In this document: piece after piece, positions 36,782-45,816 of the stretch
Layout of the letters: every line of letters starts with the position of its first letter
Numbering within the stretch: the first letter of the stretch is position 1
Source: Candidatus Pacearchaeota archaeon
GTDB lineage: Archaea; Nanobdellota; Nanobdellia; UBA10117; JAFCGI01
NCBI GenBank assembly: GCA_017608235.1
Contig: JAFCGI010000005.1
Location: 1 to 46,929, forward strand
Direction: 5' to 3'
DNA: 46,929 nucleotides
Notes under the pieces: generated by a model
What the model was told of the DNA's origin: nothing
The model's input: the letters and a program-made list of their open reading frames with translations, nothing else
Databases searched by the model: none
Translations under genes and position numbers: made by a program

Positions 36782-37343
36782 GAGAATAGATCAAAAGTTT
36801 CCTGGATTAAGAAAGAAAATACTGTCTAGATTAATATTTAAAATAAATCCTAATATAATTAGTTTTTTAGCATTATTAACAGCAGTAATTGCAGGAATCT
36901 GTTTCTATAACAGCTATTTTTTAATAGGTAGTTTATTTGTACTATTAAATGGGATATTAGATATATTAGATGGTGGAATTGCTAAGAAATATGGTACAAG
37001 CAAGCTAGGAGATTTCTTAGATCATACGTTTGACAGGCTGGCAGATGCATTTATTCTTTTAGGATTTGCACTTAATCCAAGAATCTCTGGAGAGATTGCT
37101 TTTATTGCTATAATCATGATATTGTTAGTATCTTACTTAGGAACTCAGGCTCAAGCAATAACTGGATATAGGCTTTATCAGGGATTTTTAGGAAGAGCAG
37201 ATAGACTTGTTATATTAATTATAATAGGAATTATTGGAGAATTTTATTCTATGTGGATAGTTTATGGATTGTTTATAATTTTAATATTATCTGGATTAAC
37301 GTTTATTGAAAGATTTTACATGATTTACAGAAGACTTAAGTAG
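36774..37343 (+). CDS. CDP-alcohol phosphatidyltransferase family protein
   Basis: DILDGGIAKKYGTSKLGDFLDHTFDRLAD signature. Confidence 0.92.
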   Translation: MLERIDQKFPGLRKKILSRLIFKINPNIISFLALLTAVIAGICFYNSYFLIGSLFVLLNGILDILDGGIAKKYGTSKLGDFLDHTFDRLADAFILLGFALNPRISGEIAFIAIIMILLVSYLGTQAQAITGYRLYQGFLGRADRLVILIIIGIIGEFYSMWIVYGLFIILILSGLTFIERFYMIYRRLK

Positions 37344-37964
37344 TCTGGAAATAAAATATGTGCTTAGTGTTTCAAAACTTATTTTTTGCCCTTCAATCTT
37401 AGTTCTTCTGTGTTTTATATCTTTTAAAATTTGATCTATATCTTTGGAATCTTGATTAAAAACTGTGGTAGCATTACCTACTTCTTTTAGCAAGTGTGCA
37501 TCACTGCCTGCAGTCATTCCAAGCCTTCTTTTATTTGCAATGTTTAATGCAGGTTTATCACCAATCAAATTTCTTGAATTATATACTTCAATGCCATCTA
37601 CATCTATTTCTTTTATTAAATTTCTAAGACAATGTGGATGGATTAGCATAGCAAAAGGATGAGCTACTACTGCAATTCCTCCTTGAGCTCTAATTAAATC
37701 AATAGTTTCTTCTACTGATAATCCTTGTTTAATGTTTTCTTGAACTCCCAACCCTAGAATATCTCCTTTTTCAGATCTTACTTCTATTCCAGGAATTATT
37801 ATTATATCTTGAATTTTAGGAATTCTTTTTAGAGCAGAGGTTGTGTTATGATCTGTTATTGCTATACCATCTAAATCAGATCTTCTTATATAATTTATTA
37901 GATCTTGGATTCTAATAAAAGAATCTTGTGAATGATTTGTGTGTATATGTAAGTCAAGTTTCAT
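37296..37964 (-). CDS. PHP-domain phosphoesterase
   Basis: DLHIHTNHSQDS, ITDHNTT, IPGIEV, VAHPFA, TAGSDAH. Confidence 0.93.
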   Translation of the reverse strand: MKLDLHIHTNHSQDSFIRIQDLINYIRRSDLDGIAITDHNTTSALKRIPKIQDIIIIPGIEVRSEKGDILGLGVQENIKQGLSVEETIDLIRAQGGIAVVAHPFAMLIHPHCLRNLIKEIDVDGIEVYNSRNLIGDKPALNIANKRRLGMTAGSDAHLLKEVGNATTVFNQDSKDIDQILKDIKHRRTKIEGQKISFETLSTYFISRLLKSSVNHVKSFNKR

Positions 37965-37974
37965 TTTTTTATTT

Positions 37975-38700
37975 CTATAGCAACATAGCTAAATATATAA
38001 AGAATCCAACTGCAATAGGCACAGTAATATTATCATTTACTAATGGAAGTGATTCTATTAGTGATCCTATAATTGCTGTGATTGCAGCTATCATCCAAAA
38101 ATCTATGAATGCAAGTTCTGAAAAATATATTAAAAATATAGATGCAAAAGCAAATGTTGCCAGTATGAATGCTATGCTTCCTTCTAATGATTTATTATCA
38201 TTATATAATAATTTATGATTTCCAAATTTAAGCCCTACTAAAGTTGAGAGTGAGTCTCCAATAGCTATAGCAATTATTCCCATTAGTGCAGGAGTTGTTC
38301 CAAAAAGCACTAGTGCAATTAGTGATGCAAAAGCAACATTAAATCCTGCTACAAAAGGTCTTCTTTCTCTAGCTCTTCTCATCTGGTTGATATATTTGTC
38401 TAAGAACTTTCTTTCAAATTTGAGGAATTCTTCATAGCCAGAAGTTATTTCTTTTTTCTTTTCTTCACTTAGATGAGCTAGATTTTTAACAGTTTTTTCT
38501 ATTTGTTCTTTACGTTGTTTCCAGCTTAAATAATACCAATCTCCAAACATAAAAAGTAAAGCTAATACTGCAATCACTTTAGCTGCATCTATTAGCTCAA
38601 GAAAATAAATTGGAATTATAAATACTAAAGACACTATATGAAATAATTGCCTTTTGAGTTCTAAATTTATGCTCTCTTTGTTTTTGTTATCATTACTCAT
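37975..38700 (-). CDS. SEC59/DGK/phytol kinase-like membrane protein
   Basis: IAIAIGDSLSTLVGLKFGNHKL...KSLEGSIAFI signature. Confidence 0.85.
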   Translation of the reverse strand: MSNDNKNKESINLELKRQLFHIVSLVFIIPIYFLELIDAAKVIAVLALLFMFGDWYYLSWKQRKEQIEKTVKNLAHLSEEKKKEITSGYEEFLKFERKFLDKYINQMRRARERRPFVAGFNVAFASLIALVLFGTTPALMGIIAIAIGDSLSTLVGLKFGNHKLLYNDNKSLEGSIAFILATFAFASIFLIYFSELAFIDFWMIAAITAIIGSLIESLPLVNDNITVPIAVGFFIYLAMLL

Positions 38701-38793
38701 CCTAAAACAAAAAGTTAAAATTAAGGTTTTTATGTGTTTTGATGTTTAAATTTTTAGAAAATTTTAAAAAAGCGTTTAACCTCGAATAAATAT

Positions 38794-39357
38794 ATGTGGG
38801 AAAAAACTGAAGGAGGATATAATTATTTGTTTGATCTTGGAATTTGTAGCTATTGTAATGCCAATAATGATATTTATTCTAAGAATCTTAGATGCATATA
38901 TCATAGATGTGTAAAAGAAAAATATAAATTAATTACAATTGAAGACAATGGTTCTTTAGATATATCATTATTTTCTGCTATACTTGGAAAGGATAGTAAA
39001 CATGGATTAGAAAAAATTGTTATTAATTTTAAAGAAAATAATTTTCTAACAAGAGTCGCTGATTTGGGTTTATATAATGATAAGGGTTTGATTGCAAATC
39101 AAACAATAAGATGGAATAAGGCTAAATATTTAATGATGTGTATACCATTTATTTCTGAGAATGGAATACAACCTATAATAAGGAAAGAATTTAATTTAGA
39201 ATTAGGTGTATTTGCTTTAGATAAACGACTATGGATTAAAAAATATCAAAAAAGTTTTGAAATTATTAGAGAAGGATTAAAAAGTGGCAAAAGGAATTTT
39301 ATGAGTGATTTATATGATATACGTTTTCAGATACTCAAGTTAATTGAAAATGGATAA
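38794..39357 (+). CDS. Hypothetical protein with N-terminal CxxC...C...C
   Basis: GICSYCNANND...LRCIYHRCVKE; family not recognised. Confidence 0.65.
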   Translation: MWEKTEGGYNYLFDLGICSYCNANNDIYSKNLRCIYHRCVKEKYKLITIEDNGSLDISLFSAILGKDSKHGLEKIVINFKENNFLTRVADLGLYNDKGLIANQTIRWNKAKYLMMCIPFISENGIQPIIRKEFNLELGVFALDKRLWIKKYQKSFEIIREGLKSGKRNFMSDLYDIRFQILKLIENG

Positions 39358-39829
39358 GATCTTATTCTTAGGTAGAGAATATGAGGTTGTACATACTAAA
39401 GGATTTACAAATGGTGCAAGATTTAATAATGGTAAATTAGAAGTAATAACTAGAATAAAAAGTAAGGCTGAGCTTAAGCGAGTTCTTAAGAATTGGTATA
39501 GGAAACAAGCTAAAGATATACTTGAATGCCAGGTAGCTAGATTAAACAAAGAACATGGATATAATATTAACAGAGTTTGTATAAAAAATCAAAAAAGTCT
39601 TTGGGGATCTTGTTCCTCAGAAAGAAATTTGAATTTTAATATGAAGCTTGTGATGGTACCTTTAGAAGTTATTGATTATATAATTATTCATGAGCTTACT
39701 CATATAGATCATTTGAATCATTCAAAGAGATTTTGGGCTAAGGTTGCAGAGAGATGTCCTGATTATAAAATGCATGAGAAATACTTAAAAGATAAAAATT
39801 TGATGAGTAAATTTAGAGAATTTCTTTAA
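39350..39829 (+). CDS. YgjP/DUF45-like metallopeptidase
   Basis: SLWGSCSSERNLNFN, IIHELTHIDHLNHSKRFW. Confidence 0.92.
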   Translation: MDKILFLGREYEVVHTKGFTNGARFNNGKLEVITRIKSKAELKRVLKNWYRKQAKDILECQVARLNKEHGYNINRVCIKNQKSLWGSCSSERNLNFNMKLVMVPLEVIDYIIIHELTHIDHLNHSKRFWAKVAERCPDYKMHEKYLKDKNLMSKFREFL

Positions 39830-39861
39830 GTTTATTCTTGCAAGTGTTTCTAGCTAAATCC

Positions 39862-39933
39862 TGATTATGTATCATTACTTAGTCTTACTTAGTTAGCTGA
39901 TTATATACTATTATTTAGCCTTACTTTCTCAGC
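39862..39933. repeat. Two-copy 36-bp imperfect tandem repeat
   Basis: TGATTATGTATCATTACTTAGTCTTACTTAGTTAGC / TGATTATATACTATTATTTAGCCTTACTTTCTCAGC, 28/36 matches by eye. Confidence 0.85.
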
Positions 39934-39998
39934 TATTTAAGAGATTTTATATAAAAATTTAAAATTTTAGCATATAAACTTTTAATAAGAAAAAGATA

Positions 39999-40116
39999 TA
40001 GCCCCGCCCGGATTCGAACCGAGGTCTCAGGCTTTCTTCAGCTTTGACTGATAAGCCAGGGAACTATAGTTTCCGCTGCCAAAGGCCTGAATGCTTGGCC
40101 ACTACACTACGGGGCT
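39999..40116 (-). tRNA. tRNA-Gln(UUG) with a 45-nt intron at 37/38 (intron 40034..40078)
   Basis: Acceptor AGCCCCG/CGGGGCT, stem CAGGC/GCCTG; bulge-helix-bulge: helix CTTT/GAAG, bulges GG^C and AA^A; spliced loop CTTTGGA. Confidence 0.92.
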
Positions 40117-40214
40117 ATATGATTTAAGATCAAATTTTTGTTTAAAAGCTTTTTCTATGATGAGATTATAGCAAAATAATAAGCTTTATATTAATCCTGG
40201 TATAGATAATTCAT

Positions 40215-41135
40215 ATGAAAGGGAGGCATAAATTTAATTTCTATGCAATTCTCGCAGTATCATTTGTAATTTTAGCTATAGTACTCTTGTTAGCAGCATA
40301 TATATCCATAGCAGATCATAAAGACTTAATTAGACATCAAATTGCATTGATTCCTATTCGTGGAGAGATAAGCTCATATGGTGGAGATGGATTTTATTAT
40401 GAGATGAGTGCTTCTGATGTAATTATGGATCAAATAAAAACAGCAACTAAAGATAATAATGTGAAAGCAATAATTCTAGAAATTAATAGCCCTGGCGGAA
40501 GTGTTGTGGCTTCTAAAGAAATTGCTGATATTGTTAAGAAATCTAATAAGCCAGTTGTAGCATGGATAAGAGAAGTTGGAGCATCTGGAGCATACTGGAT
40601 TGCTTCTGCATCAGATTTAATTGTGGCTGATGCTGCTACAATAACTGGAAGTATTGGAGTTACTGGATCCTACCTAGAGTTTTCTGAGTTAATGGAAAAA
40701 TATGGAATTGGTTATGAAGAACTAACTAGTGGAAAGTATAAGGATTCTGGATCACAATTCAAAGATTTATCTGAAGAAGAAAGAACTCTGATGTTATCTA
40801 AGATAAATAAACTAAAAGTTTTATTTGTTAGAGAAATTGCTGAAAACAGAAATCTTGATATTTCATATGTAAATAATTTAGCAACTGGAGAAATCTTCTT
40901 GGGAGAGGAAGCTAAGGATCTTGGATTAGTGGATGTTTTAGGGAATAGAGATACTGCTCAAAAGGAAGCAGAAAAATTAGCTGGAATTAAACACTCTGAG
41001 ATTGTAGTATTCAAGAAAGAAGCAACTTTTTCTGATTTACTTAGCAAATTGTTTACTAAGCAATCATATGATATTGGAAGAGGTATTGGAGACTCTCTTG
41101 TATTAAAATCAAAAAGTAAAATATTAGCAGTTTAA
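40215..41135 (+). CDS. sppA: Signal peptide peptidase SppA (S49)
   Basis: ILEINSPGGSVVASKEIA, GASGAYWIASASDLIVADAATITGSIGV. Confidence 0.95.
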   Translation: MKGRHKFNFYAILAVSFVILAIVLLLAAYISIADHKDLIRHQIALIPIRGEISSYGGDGFYYEMSASDVIMDQIKTATKDNNVKAIILEINSPGGSVVASKEIADIVKKSNKPVVAWIREVGASGAYWIASASDLIVADAATITGSIGVTGSYLEFSELMEKYGIGYEELTSGKYKDSGSQFKDLSEEERTLMLSKINKLKVLFVREIAENRNLDISYVNNLATGEIFLGEEAKDLGLVDVLGNRDTAQKEAEKLAGIKHSEIVVFKKEATFSDLLSKLFTKQSYDIGRGIGDSLVLKSKSKILAV

Positions 41136-41169
41136 TTTAGCATGATAATATGAAAACAAAAATAATAAT

Positions 41170-41508
41170 ATGAAAATAAAAGATTTTTTTGTTAAAACAA
41201 AAATTGCATTAGATCGTGGAAGAAATTGGTTAGCATATTTAAGCTTCTTAATGATAGTATTTGTTACTGTATCTAGTATGACCAAGTATCCTATATTTAG
41301 TATGTTTAATGGTCCAGAATGGATTGTTGTTATATTGATTAGTACTTTAATTGGTGTTACAATTATTGGATATTTTGACATTGTTTCTGGAGTTTATGGC
41401 AAGGAAGCAGAGATTGTAGCTAGAATAAATCCTGTTCAGAGTAAGCTTTTGAAAAATCAAGAAGATATTATAAAAAGAATAGAAAATCTTGAGAGGAAAT
41501 TGAAATAG
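41170..41508 (+). CDS. Membrane protein with C-terminal coiled coil
   Basis: Two hydrophobic segments, unknown family. Confidence 0.6.
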   Translation: MKIKDFFVKTKIALDRGRNWLAYLSFLMIVFVTVSSMTKYPIFSMFNGPEWIVVILISTLIGVTIIGYFDIVSGVYGKEAEIVARINPVQSKLLKNQEDIIKRIENLERKLK

Positions 41509-41518
41509 GTGAAAAATA

Positions 41519-42217
41519 GTGGTATTTGAACGAGAGCTAAGTATCAAAGAAAAAAAGATAATTGCAAAAATAATTGCATTTGTTCAAGATAAACATAATA
41601 GATGTGAAGGCCATGATTATTCGCATATCTTGGAAGTTACAAGATTGTCTGCTATGATTGGTAAGAGAATTAAAGAACGCGCTGATCCTTTTGTAACTAT
41701 ATGTGGGGCTTTGCTACATGATATAGGTAGAATAAATGCACCAAATGGTATGTTTCATGGTATAGATGGTGGTTCTAGAACTGAAGAATTTCTTGAATCT
41801 TTTATAGAAGATGATTATGTAATAAAGCAAATAACTAAAGTAGTGGTTAGGCATACACCAACATCTATGATTCCACCCCAGACAGCGAATGAAAAAATTG
41901 TGTTTGATGCAGATACAATAGAAAGATTAGCCTTAATGGGAATGATAAGAGGAATTATGGGTAAGACAGGAACTATGGAATTTATTATTGTTAATAAGAT
42001 TGGAAAACGTCTTGCAGATTATAATAAATTATATTTTGCAGAAAGCAAGAAGATTGCAAAACCTTTATTTGAAGAGACAAAAAAGTTTGCTCAAAGGCTA
42101 AAGATTGCATTAGATAAAAGAAAGCGCGAAATAAGTGAAGTTACAATGGGTGATATAAATCAGCCGCAAATTAAAATAAAGAGTTTCATGAAAAAGCTAG
42201 ATAATTTAACTGGGTAA
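41519..42217 (+). CDS. HD-domain phosphohydrolase
   Basis: HDYSHILEVTRL, GALLHDIGR. Confidence 0.9.
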   Translation: MVFERELSIKEKKIIAKIIAFVQDKHNRCEGHDYSHILEVTRLSAMIGKRIKERADPFVTICGALLHDIGRINAPNGMFHGIDGGSRTEEFLESFIEDDYVIKQITKVVVRHTPTSMIPPQTANEKIVFDADTIERLALMGMIRGIMGKTGTMEFIIVNKIGKRLADYNKLYFAESKKIAKPLFEETKKFAQRLKIALDKRKREISEVTMGDINQPQIKIKSFMKKLDNLTG

Positions 42218-42234
42218 AAAATAAATAAAACAAG

Positions 42235-42822
42235 ATGGCTTATGAGAAAGAAGATTTCTATACAAAAAAAGCAAGAGAACTTGGATATAGAAGTAGATCT
42301 GCATTTAAGCTGAAAGAACTTAATGATAAATTCAAGATCATAAAAAAAGGAGATAGAGTTCTTGATCTTGGATCTGCTCCTGGTGGCTGGATGCAAGTTA
42401 TCAGAGAAATTATTGGATCTAAAGGATATCTTCTTGGAATAGATATTCAATTTTTTGAACAATTTTCAGAGAGAAATGTTGATATTCTTATTAGAGATAT
42501 CACTGACACAAGAACTCTTGAGAAGATAAAAAAGAAAAAGAAGTTTGATGTTGTGACATCTGATCTTGCTCCAAAAACTTCTGGAATTAAAACTATAGAC
42601 AAAGAGAAATCTTTAGAACTTAGCAATATAGCATTTGATATTGCTATTAATGTGCTTAAAGAAAAAGGAAATCTATTGATAAAAGTATTCGATAGTGAGA
42701 AAGTTAAAAATTTGAAAGCAGATCTTAAAAAGAATTTCAAAGAAGTAAAACAATATAGACCTAGAGCTACTAGAAAATCAAGTTATGAAGTTTATTTAAT
42801 GGGTTTTAGAAAATTGAATTAA
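42235..42822 (+). CDS. rlmE: RlmE/FtsJ 2'-O-methyltransferase
   Basis: YRSRSAFKLKEL, VLDLGSAPGGWMQV, SDLAP, LLIKVF, SSYEVYLMG. Confidence 0.95.
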   Translation: MAYEKEDFYTKKARELGYRSRSAFKLKELNDKFKIIKKGDRVLDLGSAPGGWMQVIREIIGSKGYLLGIDIQFFEQFSERNVDILIRDITDTRTLEKIKKKKKFDVVTSDLAPKTSGIKTIDKEKSLELSNIAFDIAINVLKEKGNLLIKVFDSEKVKNLKADLKKNFKEVKQYRPRATRKSSYEVYLMGFRKLN

Positions 42823-42845
42823 AAGAAATTAAAAAGAAATATAAA

Positions 42846-43667
42846 TTAAAAGGACTTTAGTCCTTTCCAAGTATTATCAAACATCTTGTTTATTGCTGTT
42901 GCAAAAAATGGTGTATTAACCCACATTCCAATATCATATGCTGGGTGTACGTCTTCGTCATCCATTAACATAAATACTATTTGTTTTCCATCAACAATAC
43001 AGAATCTTCCTTTATTATTAGAACTATCTTTTATTTCTGCAATGTTTTTAAACTTAGCTAGTATATCTTTTGTTTTATCTGTAACTGGTGCTGCAATCTT
43101 TATTGAAACTTTTCTTGCTTTTGCTTTTTCTAGTAATGGTTTCAAGGATCTTGCTTTTCTGATTATACCTTCTTCAGTTGTCATTAAAGAAATTGTTTTT
43201 TCTGCTTCTTTTATTATTAAAGATAAGTGATCATATAAGTTGTGTCTGCCTTTTAGCGCTCCTGAGAAATCTGTTGGCTGCATTGGTTCTATACCTTGCT
43301 TATAGAGTAATGCTAATTCATTCAGAATTTCAGAACTGTGTAGATCTTCTAATCTTTTAGATTGTGTTTCTGCTTTCTCATGTAATCTTTTCTTTACTCT
43401 ATCTAGAACTTCATGTGGAGATATAGCCATATATTTAATTGGTTTTTCTGGTTTAACAATTACAAATCCTTTTCTTTCTAAACTTTCAAGAACATCATAT
43501 GTTCTTGATCTTGGAACATCAGCAATATCACTGAGCTCGCCTGCAGTTGAAACTCCTCTGGAGAGTAGCGCGGTCCATAATTTTACTTCGTAAAGGTTCA
43601 AAGAAAAAGACCTTCTCAATTTACTTAAAAACTCTTCATCAACAATCATTTTGCCTTTCGCCCCCAT
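42846..43667 (-). CDS. TrmB-family transcriptional regulator
   Basis: N-term wHTH ELSDIADVPRSRTYDVLESLERKGFV, C-terminal sensor-like domain. Confidence 0.88.
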   Translation of the reverse strand: MGAKGKMIVDEEFLSKLRRSFSLNLYEVKLWTALLSRGVSTAGELSDIADVPRSRTYDVLESLERKGFVIVKPEKPIKYMAISPHEVLDRVKKRLHEKAETQSKRLEDLHSSEILNELALLYKQGIEPMQPTDFSGALKGRHNLYDHLSLIIKEAEKTISLMTTEEGIIRKARSLKPLLEKAKARKVSIKIAAPVTDKTKDILAKFKNIAEIKDSSNNKGRFCIVDGKQIVFMLMDDEDVHPAYDIGMWVNTPFFATAINKMFDNTWKGLKSF

Positions 43668-43822
43668 CAGGTAAGTGTTATGTAACTGTTATCTTTACTA
43701 CTTAATATATGTTACGGTTTTAAAACTACTTATGAGGGGTTTTTCGCGTCTACCTCCATCGTTTTTCATTGAAAAAAATAGATTTTTATTTTCCATGTGT
43801 TTATAAAGGCTAGACTTATCCC

Positions 43823-43830
43823 TATATAAA
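43823..43830 (-). promoter_or_regulatory. Putative TATA box in the intergenic region upstream of the TrmB-like gene
   Basis: TTTATATA on the minus strand. Confidence 0.35.
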
Positions 43831-43924
43831 TGTTACGCTTTGTTACTATTATTTAGTAAATACTATATTCTACAGGATATATAATATAAAATATAGAATC
43901 TAAAATACAAAAAAGAAAAATAGC

Positions 43925-44176
43925 TTACAATGTCCTTATTAGTTTCAGCCATTCTTCAATTCCTGTTTCTGCTACCATTAAATGGCTTACTAATAATCTA
44001 TTTTTTTCATAGTTAGGAACTGCTTCTACAATTTTTTTAATATTCTTATATGAAGCTAATACTTTTTTTGCTATGACTGCATGACCTGCTGGTGGGGTTC
44101 TAGCAGTTTGCATTTCATATCCAGAAATCTTTGTGAATTCTTCACTAATTTTTTTTAAAGCGGTTTTAATATCCAT
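43925..44176 (-). CDS. Hypothetical protein
   Basis: 83-aa ORF, unknown. Confidence 0.6.
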   Translation of the reverse strand: MDIKTALKKISEEFTKISGYEMQTARTPPAGHAVIAKKVLASYKNIKKIVEAVPNYEKNRLLVSHLMVAETGIEEWLKLIRTL

Positions 44177-44222
44177 TTTATTATAATTAATAGAATTTAT
44201 CTTTTTTAAATATTACTATGTC

Positions 44223-44789
44223 TTATTGTATATATGAATGTATATTTTGTTCTTCTTTAGCTAATTCTAATTTTGATTTTTCTTTATCAGCTTCTTTGCT
44301 ATCATTTGCAGTTCTTAATTCTAAGTCTAGATTTTCTTCTATCATATAAGATCTAGAATATAATTTTTTATCCTCAGAAAGCTTACTTTTAGATCCATAT
44401 AAGATTTTATATTCTTGCCTGTTTAAATCAACCATAGAGGCCATATTTTCTGTAGTGTGCATGTAAAATATTTCATCTACAGTAACTTCAAGATCATCTT
44501 CTTCTTTAAAAATATCTAAAAATTTATCCCATAAGTGTTGTTTATCAAGAATATCATAGCCATGCGCTTCTAAGGTTCTGTAATATCTTTCTTCATCTCC
44601 TCTTGTAATTGCTATTTCTTTAGCTAATTCATAAGCTACCTCTAAATTTTCTGATTTAACTGCTATTTTCCAAGCATCCAAAAGAATACTATGTCTTTTA
44701 AGAGCTTTGTTCCAATGATTTAATGCATTCTTATACTCATCTAAAGTATAATTTTCTAAGATATCCATATCATAACTATCAATATTCAT
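44223..44789 (-). CDS. Hypothetical charged protein
   Basis: 188-aa ORF, unknown. Confidence 0.6.
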   Translation of the reverse strand: MNIDSYDMDILENYTLDEYKNALNHWNKALKRHSILLDAWKIAVKSENLEVAYELAKEIAITRGDEERYYRTLEAHGYDILDKQHLWDKFLDIFKEEDDLEVTVDEIFYMHTTENMASMVDLNRQEYKILYGSKSKLSEDKKLYSRSYMIEENLDLELRTANDSKEADKEKSKLELAKEEQNIHSYIQ

Positions 44790-44831
44790 TTTATTACTGT
44801 TTAGTATTAAATATTTAAAGCTTTCTACCTC

Positions 44832-45344
44832 CTAATTCTTTGGCACTAAACCCATTTGTTGCATCTGATCAAACTGAGCTTTAGTAACAACCATATAATC
44901 TAAAACTTCTGAGGTTTGTTCTTTAATGTTTTTTATGACTTCAGAAGCAAATTTTGAGTCAATAAAATCTGAAATAATGAAGATTTTCTTCTTTTTTCCT
45001 TTCAGTACATAGATTTCATACATTCCTAAGTATTTTTCATTAAGTCCTTGTCTTAGAAGAGCTAGAGGATCCTGTGCAGATGCTCCTAAGACTAAAGTTG
45101 AGATTTGATTATGGATTTCAGAATTTTTATTTAAAATATAATATACTAACTTTCCTTTGGTTTCTTTCTTAACTAAATCTAATTTCAAGAGTTTTTGGAC
45201 TATTCTATAAGTTGTTGCTAAGCTAACCTTAGTTTCTCTTGATAGATCTCTAAGATAGAAAATGTCTTCTTTGATCAGGAGAACTTTTAATAATTCTACA
45301 GTTTTCTTATCAAATAAATTTGATAGTATCTCAGGAGTATCCAT
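44832..45344 (-). CDS. Winged-HTH transcriptional regulator
   Basis: LRDLSRETKVSLATTYRIVQKLLKLDLVKKE. Confidence 0.82.
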   Translation of the reverse strand: MDTPEILSNLFDKKTVELLKVLLIKEDIFYLRDLSRETKVSLATTYRIVQKLLKLDLVKKETKGKLVYYILNKNSEIHNQISTLVLGASAQDPLALLRQGLNEKYLGMYEIYVLKGKKKKIFIISDFIDSKFASEVIKNIKEQTSEVLDYMVVTKAQFDQMQQMGLVPKN

Positions 45345-45387
45345 AGCTAATTTTTAGAGAAAGAGCCTTGCTTTTAAAGTTTTCGAA

Positions 45388-45450
45388 AATGAAACATTGT
45401 TTGTGTAATGGAACAATGGTAAATGAAACATTATTTCAAATATGAAACGT
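45388..45450. promoter_or_regulatory. Putative operator array (four AATGAAACATT-like boxes)
   Basis: AATGAAACATT 45388, AATGGAACAAT 45407, AATGAAACATT 45422, ATGAAACGT 45442. Confidence 0.5.
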
Positions 45451-45507
45451 CTTTGCGCATTGTTATTTTATCTTAAATTTTTGATTTTTGGAAAAATAAA
45501 AGAAAAA

Positions 45508-45792
45508 TCAGCCAATATATGTGATTGGCTCTGTTGTAGTATTGGTTTTAGATTTTGCTGGCTTTTGAGGTTGTTTTTGTTTTTTCTCGATATTTTTTAC
45601 TAGCTTATCTAAGGCTTTCTTAAGATCTGGGTGGTCATCAATATATTTTTGATCAACAACTGTAAAACCACCTTTGTGTGCATAGAACAAAGGAATTCTA
45701 TGGGTTGCTAGCCAGCTTCCAATTTCCTCATATTTTATTTGCACTATTGATTTTTTAATTAAATCATGTAAATTAACCTTTATTTCTGGCAT
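45508..45792 (-). CDS. Hypothetical protein
   Basis: 94-aa ORF, unknown. Confidence 0.6.
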   Translation of the reverse strand: MPEIKVNLHDLIKKSIVQIKYEEIGSWLATHRIPLFYAHKGGFTVVDQKYIDDHPDLKKALDKLVKNIEKKQKQPQKPAKSKTNTTTEPITYIG

Positions 45793-45816
45793 TTTTTCAC
45801 CTCGTTTTATAATTTC

